A DNA stretch of 7,947 bases from Treponema sp. (GTDB taxonomy: Bacteria > Spirochaetota > Spirochaetia > Treponematales > Breznakiellaceae). Made by a program: the position numbers and the translations under genes. The stretch spans positions 1 to 7,947 of the forward strand of contig JAISFT010000108.1 in assembly GCA_031263435.1 (NCBI GenBank). Direction: 5' to 3'. Below, piece by piece: positions 1-6,507 of the stretch. Under the pieces are notes generated by a model. That model was not told where the DNA came from, made no database searches, and saw only the letters and a program-made list of their open reading frames with translations. Each line of letters opens with the position of its first letter. Positions within the stretch are counted from its first letter, which is position 1.

Positions 1-384
1 GTAGAGTTTTTTCCCCTTGCAGATCCCCAATTCCACCTTTACGCGGCTGGTTTTGAAGTAAAACGAAAGGGGAACCAGGGTATAGCCCCGTTCTTCCACC
101 TTCCGGCGCAGCCGTTTTATTTCGTCCCGGTGGAGGAGGAGGCGCTTCTTGCGGTCAGGGTCGTGGTTAAAGATCGACGAAAACGGATTTTCCGCTACCC
201 GAAGGGAGCGGAGCCAGATCTGGTTCCCCTCGATCTCCGCCCAGGCATCGGGAAAGGAGATCTTTCCGTCCCGGAAGGACTTTACCTCCGATCCCTGGAG
301 TTCGATACCACATTCCAGGCTGTCCTCCACGGTATAATCATGGCGGGCCCGGCGGTTTACGGCGATGATCTTGGTCCCGCTCAT
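1..384 (-). CDS. smpB: SsrA-binding protein SmpB (C-terminus outside window)
   Basis: SmpB binds tmRNA and brings it to stalled ribosomes for trans-translation in the cytoplasm. The visible 128 codons carry the family landmarks in order: an N-terminal NRRARHDYTVED segment, the ELQGSEVKSFRDGK segment (residues about 28-41), NHDPDRKKRLLLHRDEI (about 75-91), the GYTLVPLSFYFK strand and the RVKVELGICKGKKLY run that leads to the C-terminal tail. The family is usually about 150-160 aa, so roughly 25-30 residues, including the basic tail that enters the decoding centre, lie beyond position 1. The ATG (384-382) shares bases with the TGA stop of the upstream PEGA/FGE-like gene (ATGA), which implies translational coupling and a common mRNA. 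Identification is firm. Confidence 0.96.
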   Translation of the reverse strand, partial: MSGTKIIAVNRRARHDYTVEDSLECGIELQGSEVKSFRDGKISFPDAWAEIEGNQIWLRSLRVAENPFSSIFNHDPDRKKRLLLHRDEIKRLRRKVEERGYTLVPLSFYFKTSRVKVELGICKGKKLY

Positions 385-1865
385 GGGAGATCCCGGGGAA
401 CAAGGAAGGGCCGGAAGCCCGCAAAGGGGGAACAGAGGTCGGGGGGAAGGGAACCCCGGGAATCGGGGCGGCGGACGCCCCGGAGCAGCCGTTCCGGTGA
501 GGAAAGGGCCTCGACGGCCCGGAGCTCCGCGGGGAACGAGGGGAGCGGCACATAGGGATCGGCGCACCATTCCCAGAATGTTGAGGAACCGGGTAGGGCA
601 GAGGCCGTCCCGGCAGAACTCATCCCCGCGGCAAAGCAGGCGTCCCATTCATCTTCCCGGGGGAGCCGGAATTCCCAGTCCCCGGCATCCGGGGGGAGCT
701 GTGTGGTAAGCCACCGGCAAAAAGCATCGGCGGCATACCAGGAAACCCCGGTCTGCAGCGCGGCCGGGCCTCCGGCCCCCAATCCGCCGGTTTCCAGATA
801 GTCTCCGTTTACCAGCTTCTGTTCCCGCAGGTTTTCAAGATTCTCCGCCTTCCATTCGGGCCGGGCCTCCAGAAAAGCTTCCCAGGCCCCGGCAGTGACG
901 GGATCTTCGGCGTAGTAGAAGGCCGGCGCCGCGGAGTCCCGGCCGGCCGGCGGGGACGACAAAAACCCCGCGGGGAGGAAGCGGATCCCCGCAACTTCCC
1001 GCGCCGCGGCCCCCGGGGATCTTGCCGGGAGGGAGGGGTCCCCGGTGCCGGGGGATTCGTCCCGCCCCTGCTTTGCCCAGGCGGAATCCCGGACCAGCGC
1101 CGCGGATTCGGAGGGAAGAACCCCCTCCAGCCAGGCCGCAGCCCCGGGGCCGGAGGAAAGCCAGGAAACAATATCCGCGGCGGAGCGGCTCAGACTCAGG
1201 GCCGAAGGGGCAAGCCCCCCGTTGTCCAGCAGCAGCTTGGCCCGGCCCAGATCCCGGAGGGAGGCCCGGGTTACCGCAAAACGGGCCGCCGCACGGATAA
1301 GCTCCGCCGCTTCCGCCTTTTGCTCCTCCTGCGACAGAGGACCGGCCCGGTAGACCCCTTCGGAAAGACTCAGGGGTATCTGATAACCCGCCGTGGCCTC
1401 CCCGGTAAAGGACCACGCCGCATAGTCCGCGGCGGCTTCCCGGATAACCAGGACGGGGTCCGCCGTAACCATGGCCCGTTGCAGATCCAGCCGGCGGGGA
1501 AAGAGCAGGGAAAACAGGATACGGCCCGGAACATCCAGTTCAAGATGCTCCGTTTCAAAACCCGGAAGCACCAGTTCGACCGTGTGGACCCCCCGATCCA
1601 GAAACAGATCCTCCGGCGCCGCTCCCCGGCTTATCCCGTCAATACGAATCGCCGCTCCCCGGGGTTCGGTACGGAAGGATACCACAGTCCCGGGGTGGGA
1701 AAGGCCGGGGGAGACGCAGAGGAAAAAGAAAACGGCAAGGATGATCAGGGCATAGATAAAACTAAGGTATACACCGGGCCGTATCCCCATGAGGGATGGG
1801 AGCCGTACCCGGTCATCGGGCTCTGCGGGGCCCTCTGTTTTTTCAATTTCCGGCTTTCTACGCAT
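381..1865 (-). CDS. Membrane-anchored PEGA-domain and FGE/SUMF-like domain protein
   Basis: A 494-aa protein from the ATG at 1865. It has a charged N-terminal tail, one hydrophobic segment (residues about 32-52, VYLSFIYALIILAVFFFLC) acting as signal anchor, then a PEGA-like beta domain (about 62-115, with the EPRGAAIRIDGISRG and PGFE motifs). A helical, Ala-rich middle follows. The C-terminal part (about 300-490) resembles the formylglycine-generating-enzyme/sulfatase-modifying-factor fold: DPVTAGAWEAFL, GVSWYAADAFCRWL, FRLPREDEWDA, FWEWCADPY, LLRGVRRP and GFRPFL. These are family landmarks, but I do not see the paired active-site cysteines of true FGE, so an enzyme role is doubtful; a structural or ligand-binding role outside the membrane is more likely. 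The first Met in frame is at 1874, but it lies inside the -10 box, so 1865 is preferred; Met at 1790 is another option, without a Shine-Dalgarno. The gene overlaps smpB by ATGA. The specific function is unknown. Confidence 0.8.
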   Translation of the reverse strand: MRRKPEIEKTEGPAEPDDRVRLPSLMGIRPGVYLSFIYALIILAVFFFLCVSPGLSHPGTVVSFRTEPRGAAIRIDGISRGAAPEDLFLDRGVHTVELVLPGFETEHLELDVPGRILFSLLFPRRLDLQRAMVTADPVLVIREAAADYAAWSFTGEATAGYQIPLSLSEGVYRAGPLSQEEQKAEAAELIRAAARFAVTRASLRDLGRAKLLLDNGGLAPSALSLSRSAADIVSWLSSGPGAAAWLEGVLPSESAALVRDSAWAKQGRDESPGTGDPSLPARSPGAAAREVAGIRFLPAGFLSSPPAGRDSAAPAFYYAEDPVTAGAWEAFLEARPEWKAENLENLREQKLVNGDYLETGGLGAGGPAALQTGVSWYAADAFCRWLTTQLPPDAGDWEFRLPREDEWDACFAAGMSSAGTASALPGSSTFWEWCADPYVPLPSFPAELRAVEALSSPERLLRGVRRPDSRGSLPPDLCSPFAGFRPFLVPRDLP

Positions 1866-1872
1866 GAGCCGC

Positions 1873-1901
1873 ATTATAGGGTTCCCCCTCCGCCTTGTCA
1901 A
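1873..1901 (-). promoter_or_regulatory. Consensus sigma70 promoter for the PEGA/FGE-smpB operon
   Basis: On the - strand TTGACA (1901-1896), a 17-base spacer (1895-1879) and TATAAT (1878-1873) match the sigma70 consensus at all 12 positions. Seven bases separate the -10 box from the A of the ATG at 1865, so the predicted start site coincides with the start codon. The -35 box overlaps that of the rightward promoter. Confidence 0.85.
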
Positions 1902-1923
1902 CGAAGGCCCTTTATGGTAAAAT
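1895..1923 (+). promoter_or_regulatory. Sigma70-type promoter for the lepB-lepB-hemW operon
   Basis: TTGTCA (1895-1900), a 17-base spacer (1901-1917) and TAAAAT (1918-1923) differ from consensus at one base in each box. Eight bases separate the -10 box from the lepB ATG at 1932, so the mRNA should begin at or within two bases of the start codon. The -35 box lies on the same bases as the -35 box of the leftward promoter, so the two promoters probably compete for polymerase. Confidence 0.75.
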
Positions 1924-1931
1924 TTTTCTGC

Positions 1932-2993
1932 ATGGCGCATAAACAGGATGTATTCGACAGGATTCAGGGGCTGACCGAAGCCTTCCTGACACGGCGGAGG
2001 CGGATTCGCCGTATAAAAAGGGAAAAACAGAAGGCAAAAAATCCGGTTCTTGACTGGGTAGAGGCCTTTATCTGGGCTGCGGGCTGGGTTCTTCTGATCA
2101 ACCAGTACCTGTTCCAAGCCTATCAGATCCCCTCGGGTTCCATGATCAACACCTTGCTCATCGGGGACCGTATCTTTGTGAATAAATTTATCTACGGGCC
2201 GGAACTGCTGCCCGGTTTTATCAAGCTTCCCAGCCCCGTTAAGCCGAAGCGGAACGATATCATCATCTTTGAAAACCCCTCGTATATCAGCAAGGGAACG
2301 GTCTTTGATGTGGCCCAGCGGGTCATCTACATGCTGACCTTTTCGCTGCTGGACATAGACCGGGATGAAAAAGGGGAGCCCCGGGTCCATTTTCTTATCA
2401 AACGGGCCGCGGGAATGCCGGGAGACCGGTTTGTTATCGAGCGGGGGGAGATGAAGATCCTCTTTGCCGGTGAGGATCGCTGGGTGTGGGAGCGGGACTA
2501 CGCCGCAAGCCGGGGCTGGAACCATCAACTGAGCCGGCTTATCGGGGAAGATGAGTACCCCGCCCAGGAAGCTTTGGGGAAAATGGAGGCGTACCGGGAT
2601 GCCGGTCTGGAGCCCCCCCAGGGCCTCGTTCTGGCGGCCGGATCGAACCGGAGCTATATGCGGGATTCCTACGCCGTCGACCGGGCATGGCTGGAGACTC
2701 TGCGGGGAGCCCAGCCCCAGGACAGCCGTTACCGGGCCTATCTTGCCCGTCTTGACCGGGGCTGGTATGTGCCGGAGGGCCGGATCCTCCCGCTGGGGGA
2801 CAACCGTGATAACTCCCGGGACGGCCGTTCCTTCGGCCCTGTGCGGGTGTCCAAGGTCATGGGCCGGGGTTCCCTTATTTATTGGCCCCTGTGGCGTTCC
2901 GGCGGGGATGGGGGAGAGAATTCGGCCGGTCCCGGGACCTCCGCCTTTGAACGGTCCCTGGGTATTTCCTGGCGGGCCGGGCCGGTTAGATAG
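1932..2993 (+). CDS. lepB: Signal peptidase I (first of two tandem copies)
   Basis: A 353-aa type I signal peptidase, which cleaves signal peptides from exported proteins at the outer face of the inner membrane. A strongly basic N-terminal tail (RRRRIRRIKREKQK, 21-34) precedes one membrane segment (about 42-63). Catalytic Ser70 sits in IPSGSM (box B), followed by LLIGDRIFVNKF. The general base Lys157 is in IKRAAGMPGD (box D). Box E is GDNRDNSRDGRSFGPV (289-304), with the Ser, Asp and Arg that usually support the active site. About 125 residues separate box D and box E, similar to the large periplasmic insertion of Escherichia coli LepB. All catalytic residues are present, so this copy should be active. 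The ATG at 1932 is preferred; an in-frame ATG at 1914 lies upstream of the -10 box. There is no Shine-Dalgarno at 1932, consistent with a leaderless start. The second peptidase gene begins 29 bases after the stop. Confidence 0.95.
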   Translation: MAHKQDVFDRIQGLTEAFLTRRRRIRRIKREKQKAKNPVLDWVEAFIWAAGWVLLINQYLFQAYQIPSGSMINTLLIGDRIFVNKFIYGPELLPGFIKLPSPVKPKRNDIIIFENPSYISKGTVFDVAQRVIYMLTFSLLDIDRDEKGEPRVHFLIKRAAGMPGDRFVIERGEMKILFAGEDRWVWERDYAASRGWNHQLSRLIGEDEYPAQEALGKMEAYRDAGLEPPQGLVLAAGSNRSYMRDSYAVDRAWLETLRGAQPQDSRYRAYLARLDRGWYVPEGRILPLGDNRDNSRDGRSFGPVRVSKVMGRGSLIYWPLWRSGGDGGENSAGPGTSAFERSLGISWRAGPVR

Positions 2994-3008
2994 CGTCTTG
3001 CCGCCGTC

Positions 3009-3015
3009 AGGGAGA
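3009..3015 (+). promoter_or_regulatory. Ribosome binding site of the second signal peptidase gene
   Basis: AGGGAGA lies 7 bases before the ATG at 3023. It is a clear Shine-Dalgarno sequence and fixes the start. It contrasts with the absence of any such site before the first gene of the operon. Confidence 0.75.
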
Positions 3016-3022
3016 AAAGCCT

Positions 3023-3775
3023 ATGGCCCCGCCTTTTCGTTTTTTTAACAAGGCAATGAAATTTTCCTATACGGAGCAGAAAACCCAGCGCCACCGGCTG
3101 TTGAGGATACTGTTCCGTATTCTCATTTTTGTCCTGTTCTACAACGCCCTTAGTTCGTTCTTTTTCTCGATGAGGGCCCTGGAAAACGACACCATGCGGC
3201 CGGGACTGCGGCCGGGGGATCGCTTCATCCTGTCCTCGTTTTCCCTTTACGGCCTCCTTGACCGTTTCGGTCTGCCCCCTTCCAAGCTTCCCCTTAAGCG
3301 CGGGAACATCGTCCTGGTGGACATGGCCCTGGGAGAAAAAACCGGGGCCGGCGCCCTGGTTCTGGACGGGATTCTGCGGTTCTTTACCGCCCAGCGGATC
3401 TCCCTTCTCGACCAGGATGAACGTTTTTTTATGAAACGGGTCGTCGGACTGCCGGGGGACGAAATTTCTATGACCAACTTTGTCATCCGGATTCGGCCCG
3501 GGGGCGAGCCCTATACCCTGACCGAGTACGAGGTCTCCGACCAGGACTATGTGCTGGAAATTCCCCAGGTCCCCGCGCTCTGGGACGAGTCGATTCCCTT
3601 TTCGGGGAACATAGACCGGATCACCGTGGGGGAGGGGGAATGTTTTGTCCTCTCCGATGACCGGAGCAATACCAACGATTCCCGCACCTGGGGGCCCATC
3701 CCGCTGCACAAGGTGGCGGGGAAGGTCCTTTTCCGCTACTGGCCCCTTACCCATCTGGGCAGGCCCGGCCGGTGA
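3023..3775 (+). CDS. Signal peptidase I-like protein with Thr in place of the catalytic Ser
   Basis: A 250-aa protein of the type I signal peptidase (S26) family. One hydrophobic segment (about 26-50) is followed by ENDTMRPGLRPGDRFIL. This aligns with the GSMINTLLIGDRIF of the upstream paralogue and puts Thr57 (codon ACC at 3191-3193) where the nucleophile Ser normally stands. The other landmarks are kept: Lys138 in FMKRVVGLPGD (box D) and SDDRSNTNDSRTWGPI (box E, 211-226), where the usual supporting Ser is also Thr (Thr217) while Asp219 and Arg221 remain. The box D to box E insertion is shorter than in the first copy. Tandem lepB paralogues are known in spirochaetes such as Borrelia. This copy may be a slow Thr peptidase, a specialised one, or an inactive partner of the first copy; the sequence cannot decide. 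Its TGA overlaps the GTG start of hemW. Confidence 0.85.
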   Translation: MAPPFRFFNKAMKFSYTEQKTQRHRLLRILFRILIFVLFYNALSSFFFSMRALENDTMRPGLRPGDRFILSSFSLYGLLDRFGLPPSKLPLKRGNIVLVDMALGEKTGAGALVLDGILRFFTAQRISLLDQDERFFMKRVVGLPGDEISMTNFVIRIRPGGEPYTLTEYEVSDQDYVLEIPQVPALWDESIPFSGNIDRITVGEGECFVLSDDRSNTNDSRTWGPIPLHKVAGKVLFRYWPLTHLGRPGR

Positions 3776-5004
3776 GGTCTCCCGGCGAATACTCCCTCTA
3801 TATTCACGTTCCGTTTTGCCGTTCCTTTTGTGATTACTGCGATTTTTATTCGGTCCTTGGGCCCCCTGCGGGGGCCGCTGCAGGGGCCCCTGTGGGGGAG
3901 GGCGGGGACATGGTGGAACGCTACGTTGATACCCTCGCGGCCGATGCCCGCGGGCTTTTTGAAGAATTCCCCCCCCGGAGGATCCCCACGGTCTACATTG
4001 GCGGGGGCACTCCTTCGGTCCTGGGGGCCGGGGCTATGGGCCGCCTGCTTGAAGCCCTGGGGGAGCTTCTGCCCCCGGAGGAGGGCCGGGAGTGGACCGT
4101 GGAGGCAAACCCCGAGTCCCTGGACAAAGAATTCCTCCGTATCTGCCGGGCCGCCGGGGTAAACCGCCTTTCCCTGGGGATCCAAACCTTTTCACCCCCC
4201 GTCCGGGAAAAATTGCACCGCGGCGGCGGGATGGAACAACTCCGCCACGCCCTGGCCCTGGCGGCGGAACAGTTTCCCGGAGCTTTTTCCGTGGATCTGC
4301 TGACGGGGCTCCCCGGCCAGAGCCGGGCCATGCTCCAAAGGGATATCGGGCAGGCCCTCGGCTTCAAACCTGCCCATGTATCCCTGTACGCCCTTAGCCT
4401 GGAGGAGGGGACCCCCCTTTGGGCGCGGGCCGCAGAGCTTCCCTCCGGGGACAGGGCGGACCGGCTTTGGATCCACGGACGGGATATGTTGGAAGGTTCA
4501 GGCTATGCCCAGTACGAGGTAAGCAACTTCTGCCTGCCGGGGAACGAATCCTGCCATAACCTGCGCTACTGGGCCATGAAAAACTGGCTGGCCCTGGGAC
4601 CCTCCGGGTCCGGCACCCTCATTGACGACCGGGAAGGCGCCGGTCTGCGCCTGAGCTGGCCCGCGGATCTGGATGCCTGGCTGGTCCGGGGCCCGGATTG
4701 GCGGACCCGCCTTCGGGAAGAAAAGCTGGACCGTCTTACCCTGGTCAAGGAGAGCCTCCTCATGGGCTTCCGCTGTACCCACTGGCCCGATGCCTCCCTT
4801 TTCAGGCGGCGCTTCGGCGTCTCCCCGGAGGAAGCCATCCCCGGGACCCTGGCCCGGTGGCGTTCCCGGGGCCTTGTCAGAGCGAAAGACGCCGCCGATG
4901 CGCCGGAGACAGGTCCGGCCCTTACTGCGGAGGGCCTCCTTTTCTTGAATCCCTTCCTCGTGGACGCCTTTGAAGAACTGGAACACTCCGCCGTCTTCCC
5001 GTAA
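3772..5004 (+). CDS. hemW: HemW-type radical SAM protein (coproporphyrinogen III oxidase-like, heme chaperone)
   Basis: A 410-aa member of the HemN/HemW radical SAM family. Cys16, Cys20 and Cys23 (CRSFCDYC) form the CX3CX2C motif that holds the 4Fe-4S cluster, and the following DF is typical of HemW rather than of true HemN. Further landmarks are YIGGGTPSVL (75-84), the VEANPES strand (110-116), NRLSLGIQTF (131-140), the VDLLTGLPGQ segment and the HemW-type CHNLRYW (261-267). HemW binds heme and is thought to deliver it to hemoproteins; older annotations call it oxygen-independent coproporphyrinogen oxidase. Two oddities: residues about 30-47 form a Gly/Ala/Pro-rich insertion coded by GC-palindromic DNA, and the usual Gly/Ala-rich stretch after HNLRYW reads LALGPSGSGTL. 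The start is GTG, overlapping the TGA of the previous gene by four bases (GTGA), so translation is probably coupled. The stop lies one base before the mobile-element boundary. Confidence 0.9.
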   Translation: MRSPGEYSLYIHVPFCRSFCDYCDFYSVLGPPAGAAAGAPVGEGGDMVERYVDTLAADARGLFEEFPPRRIPTVYIGGGTPSVLGAGAMGRLLEALGELLPPEEGREWTVEANPESLDKEFLRICRAAGVNRLSLGIQTFSPPVREKLHRGGGMEQLRHALALAAEQFPGAFSVDLLTGLPGQSRAMLQRDIGQALGFKPAHVSLYALSLEEGTPLWARAAELPSGDRADRLWIHGRDMLEGSGYAQYEVSNFCLPGNESCHNLRYWAMKNWLALGPSGSGTLIDDREGAGLRLSWPADLDAWLVRGPDWRTRLREEKLDRLTLVKESLLMGFRCTHWPDASLFRRRFGVSPEEAIPGTLARWRSRGLVRAKDAADAPETGPALTAEGLLFLNPFLVDAFEELEHSAVFP

Positions 5005-5005
5005 A

Positions 5006-5161
5006 GGTGCCAGGCACCATGTGCGTTTACTTAAGGATTTTCCAGTCAAGTCCGGCGTAAAAAACGCTAATTTTTCTCCTGTGTTTTCAGACTTTTTGGC
5101 ATTCTTCGCCGATTCTTGCACCGCTCTGTCCGCTAAGTAAACGCCTATGGTGCCTGGCACC
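5006..5161. mobile_element. Short non-autonomous inverted-repeat element (MITE-like), related to the adjacent IS
   Basis: The tips are ATGTGCGTTTACTTA (5019-5033) and, inverted, ATAGGCGTTTACTTA (5148-5134), identical at 13 of 15 bases. Each is bordered by a 13-bp near-palindrome, GGTGCC-A-GGCACC at 5006-5018 and GGTGCC-T-GGCACC at 5149-5161. Counting these, the element is 156 bp; without them, 130 bp. The tips match those of the neighbouring insertion sequence except for one consistent T-for-C difference (GTTTACTTA here, GTTCACTTA there). The roughly 100-bp interior codes for nothing I recognise. It looks like a small element mobilised by an IS4-type transposase of the same family. Confidence 0.7.
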
Positions 5162-5181
5162 ATAGGCGTTCACTTAGGCGG
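5131..5181. repeat. Long near-perfect palindrome at the junction of the two elements
   Basis: The head-to-head junction of the short element and the IS makes an inverted repeat with arms of about 24 bp around the T at 5155. The arms differ by one T/C mismatch and one extra base near the outer end. The loop is a single base, so cruciform extrusion is more plausible than a terminator hairpin. Confidence 0.8.
5149..5161. repeat. 13-bp near-palindrome, left copy (possible target duplication)
   Basis: GGTGCC-T-GGCACC, identical and in direct orientation to the copy at 6495-6507. It is also shared with the right end of the short element. A third copy at 5006-5018 has A as the central base. Confidence 0.8.
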
Positions 5182-6452
5182 AACTAAACACACAGAGCCG
5201 GGGTTTCCTTTTCCGCTTCGAATCTGCACATACGTTAGACAGTTCCCGGATATGCTCACTCAAACACTTCCCCTGCAACGACCCCAGCAGTACCGCAACT
5301 ATCAGTACCCGCGCTATATACAGCTCCCTCCACAAACTTTGCTGTTCATATCCTACCCCACATCCCTCCTCTTCCCTCCCGGGGGGAAAAACGACCGGTG
5401 TTCACCAGTCGTTCGCAGAGCCCCGCCAGCAGCAGCTTCCCGTAAAACCACGCATACACACTTTCCCCCACCTTCCCCGGTATCTGATTATATTCAAACA
5501 AACTCTTCAGCCGCTTAAATGCCAGTTCTATCTGCCACCTCGCCCGGTACAACTCCAGTACCGATGATGCCTCCACCTCCTCCCCCAGCGATGTCGCCAC
5601 CATAATATACCGGTTATACTCCTCCTGTTCTTTGCTTACGGCTTTCCCCCCGCACTTCCGCTGATTCGTTTTCTTCAGTCGTTTCAATCCCGCCCGTTCG
5701 CTGTCCCCATCCTTCCTCAAGGCGCAGATGCGGAGCGGCACTACTTCCCCATCTATCCGGCAATACACCCCCCTGCTCCCATACTCCCCTGTTCCCAGCC
5801 CTCTAAACATTTCCGTCATCTTTACCTCGTTCCCTTCCCCGTCATAGACCGTGAATGCCTTCCCCCTCAACCTCAGCACATACCCGCTCCCTCGTCCCCT
5901 CAAATACTGTATCCCCGGCAGCGTCCCATACGCACGGTCCCCCACCACAATATCGTTCCCTCCCAACCCCTCGAAGTTCCCTACCTTCTCCCCCGTCCTG
6001 ATATCCGTAATATGAAACTCCCTCATCCCCAGCGTGAACACATCAAGACAGTAATGCAGCATATAGTAGCTTTTCCCTTCCCCACGGGTTACGTCTTCGC
6101 TCCCGTCTACCAGGCACACGTCCCTCCCCTCCAGCCATCCCGGCTTTTCTACCAACAGCCCGGCACCTCGAAACAGGTTCTCGCACAGCCACTTCAGCCA
6201 TTCCCCGCTGTTCCGTATCCGTTTATAGACTGCGGTTTTGTTCAGTTCCATATCCCCGCCTAACCGTACCAGTGCGCTGGTCCCGGCGAAGGATTTCCCT
6301 TCGGTTAGGTACAGGAACAGCAGCCGCAGCAGGTCTCCAGGGCTGTGTACTTCCCGTGCCCGTTCAAAAGCACCCAATTCTTTTGCTTTGGCCTGCCACC
6401 CCTCGGGCATGAACGCCAGGAGATCTTCAAAGGTGTATGGTCCTGTTCTCAT
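5174..6452 (-). pseudogene. IS4-family transposase, split by a frameshift
   Basis: This DDE transposase should cut and join the IS ends. The first frame (ATG at 6452, stop at 5346) gives 368 aa. It shows Asp116 in LVDGSED, Asp172 in VVGDRAYG, and the IS4 signature Y-x2-R-x3-E-x6-K as Tyr302, Arg305, Glu309 and Lys316 in LYRARWQIELAFKRLK. It ends with an unconvincing Gly/Arg tail. The next frame runs from about 5390 to a TAA at 5176-5174 inside the left inverted repeat and gives a credible ending: EQQSLWRELYIARVL, then about 25 residues, then a basic SKRKRKPRL stretch. Joining the frames with a +1 shift near the - strand run TTTTTCCCCCC (5391-5381) gives about 425 aa, a usual length for IS4 transposases. 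The cause may be an extra C in the run, a sequencing error, or +1 slippage at CCC-C. The start has only a weak GA-rich site upstream. A TATAAA (about 6464-6459) with a weak -35 inside the inverted repeat may be its promoter. Confidence 0.85.
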
Positions 6453-6494
6453 GCTTCTTTATACCAGAGTACCCTATGGTAAGTGAACGCACAT

Positions 6495-6507
6495 GGTGCC
6501 TGGCACC
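6495..6507. repeat. 13-bp near-palindrome, right copy (possible target duplication)
   Basis: GGTGCC-T-GGCACC directly outside the right inverted-repeat tip of the IS. The next base (6508) starts the truncated UPF0175 reading frame. Confidence 0.8.

Larger units (their letters stand above)
5149..6507. mobile_element. IS4-family insertion sequence
   Basis: The element is bounded by inverted repeats ATAGGCGTTCACTTA (5162-5176) and, inverted, ATGTGCGTTCACTTA (6494-6480), matching at 13 of 15 bases. It carries a transposase of the IS4 type on the - strand. Outside the tips lie two copies of GGTGCC-T-GGCACC (5149-5161 and 6495-6507), identical and in the same orientation. The copies can be read as a 13-bp target duplication, which fits the 10-13 bp duplications known for several IS4-family members; the IS is then 5162-6494 (1333 bp). 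Alternatively they belong to the terminal repeat, and the element is 1359 bp. The right end borders a truncated antitoxin gene directly. Confidence 0.85.

Noticed and set aside
1874..2528. N-terminal extension of the leftward PEGA/FGE frame by more than 200 codons
   Set aside because: The extension lies antisense to the firmly identified lepB and upstream of a perfect promoter; its composition is that of a shadow frame.
5006..5018. GGTGCCAGGCACC as a rho-independent terminator for hemW
   Set aside because: The arms are separated by a single base and no T-run follows; it is better explained as an element-end repeat.
4498..5163. 221-codon - strand frame across hemW and the short element
   Set aside because: Most of it is antisense to hemW; only the part in the short element is of any interest and it has no recognisable domain.
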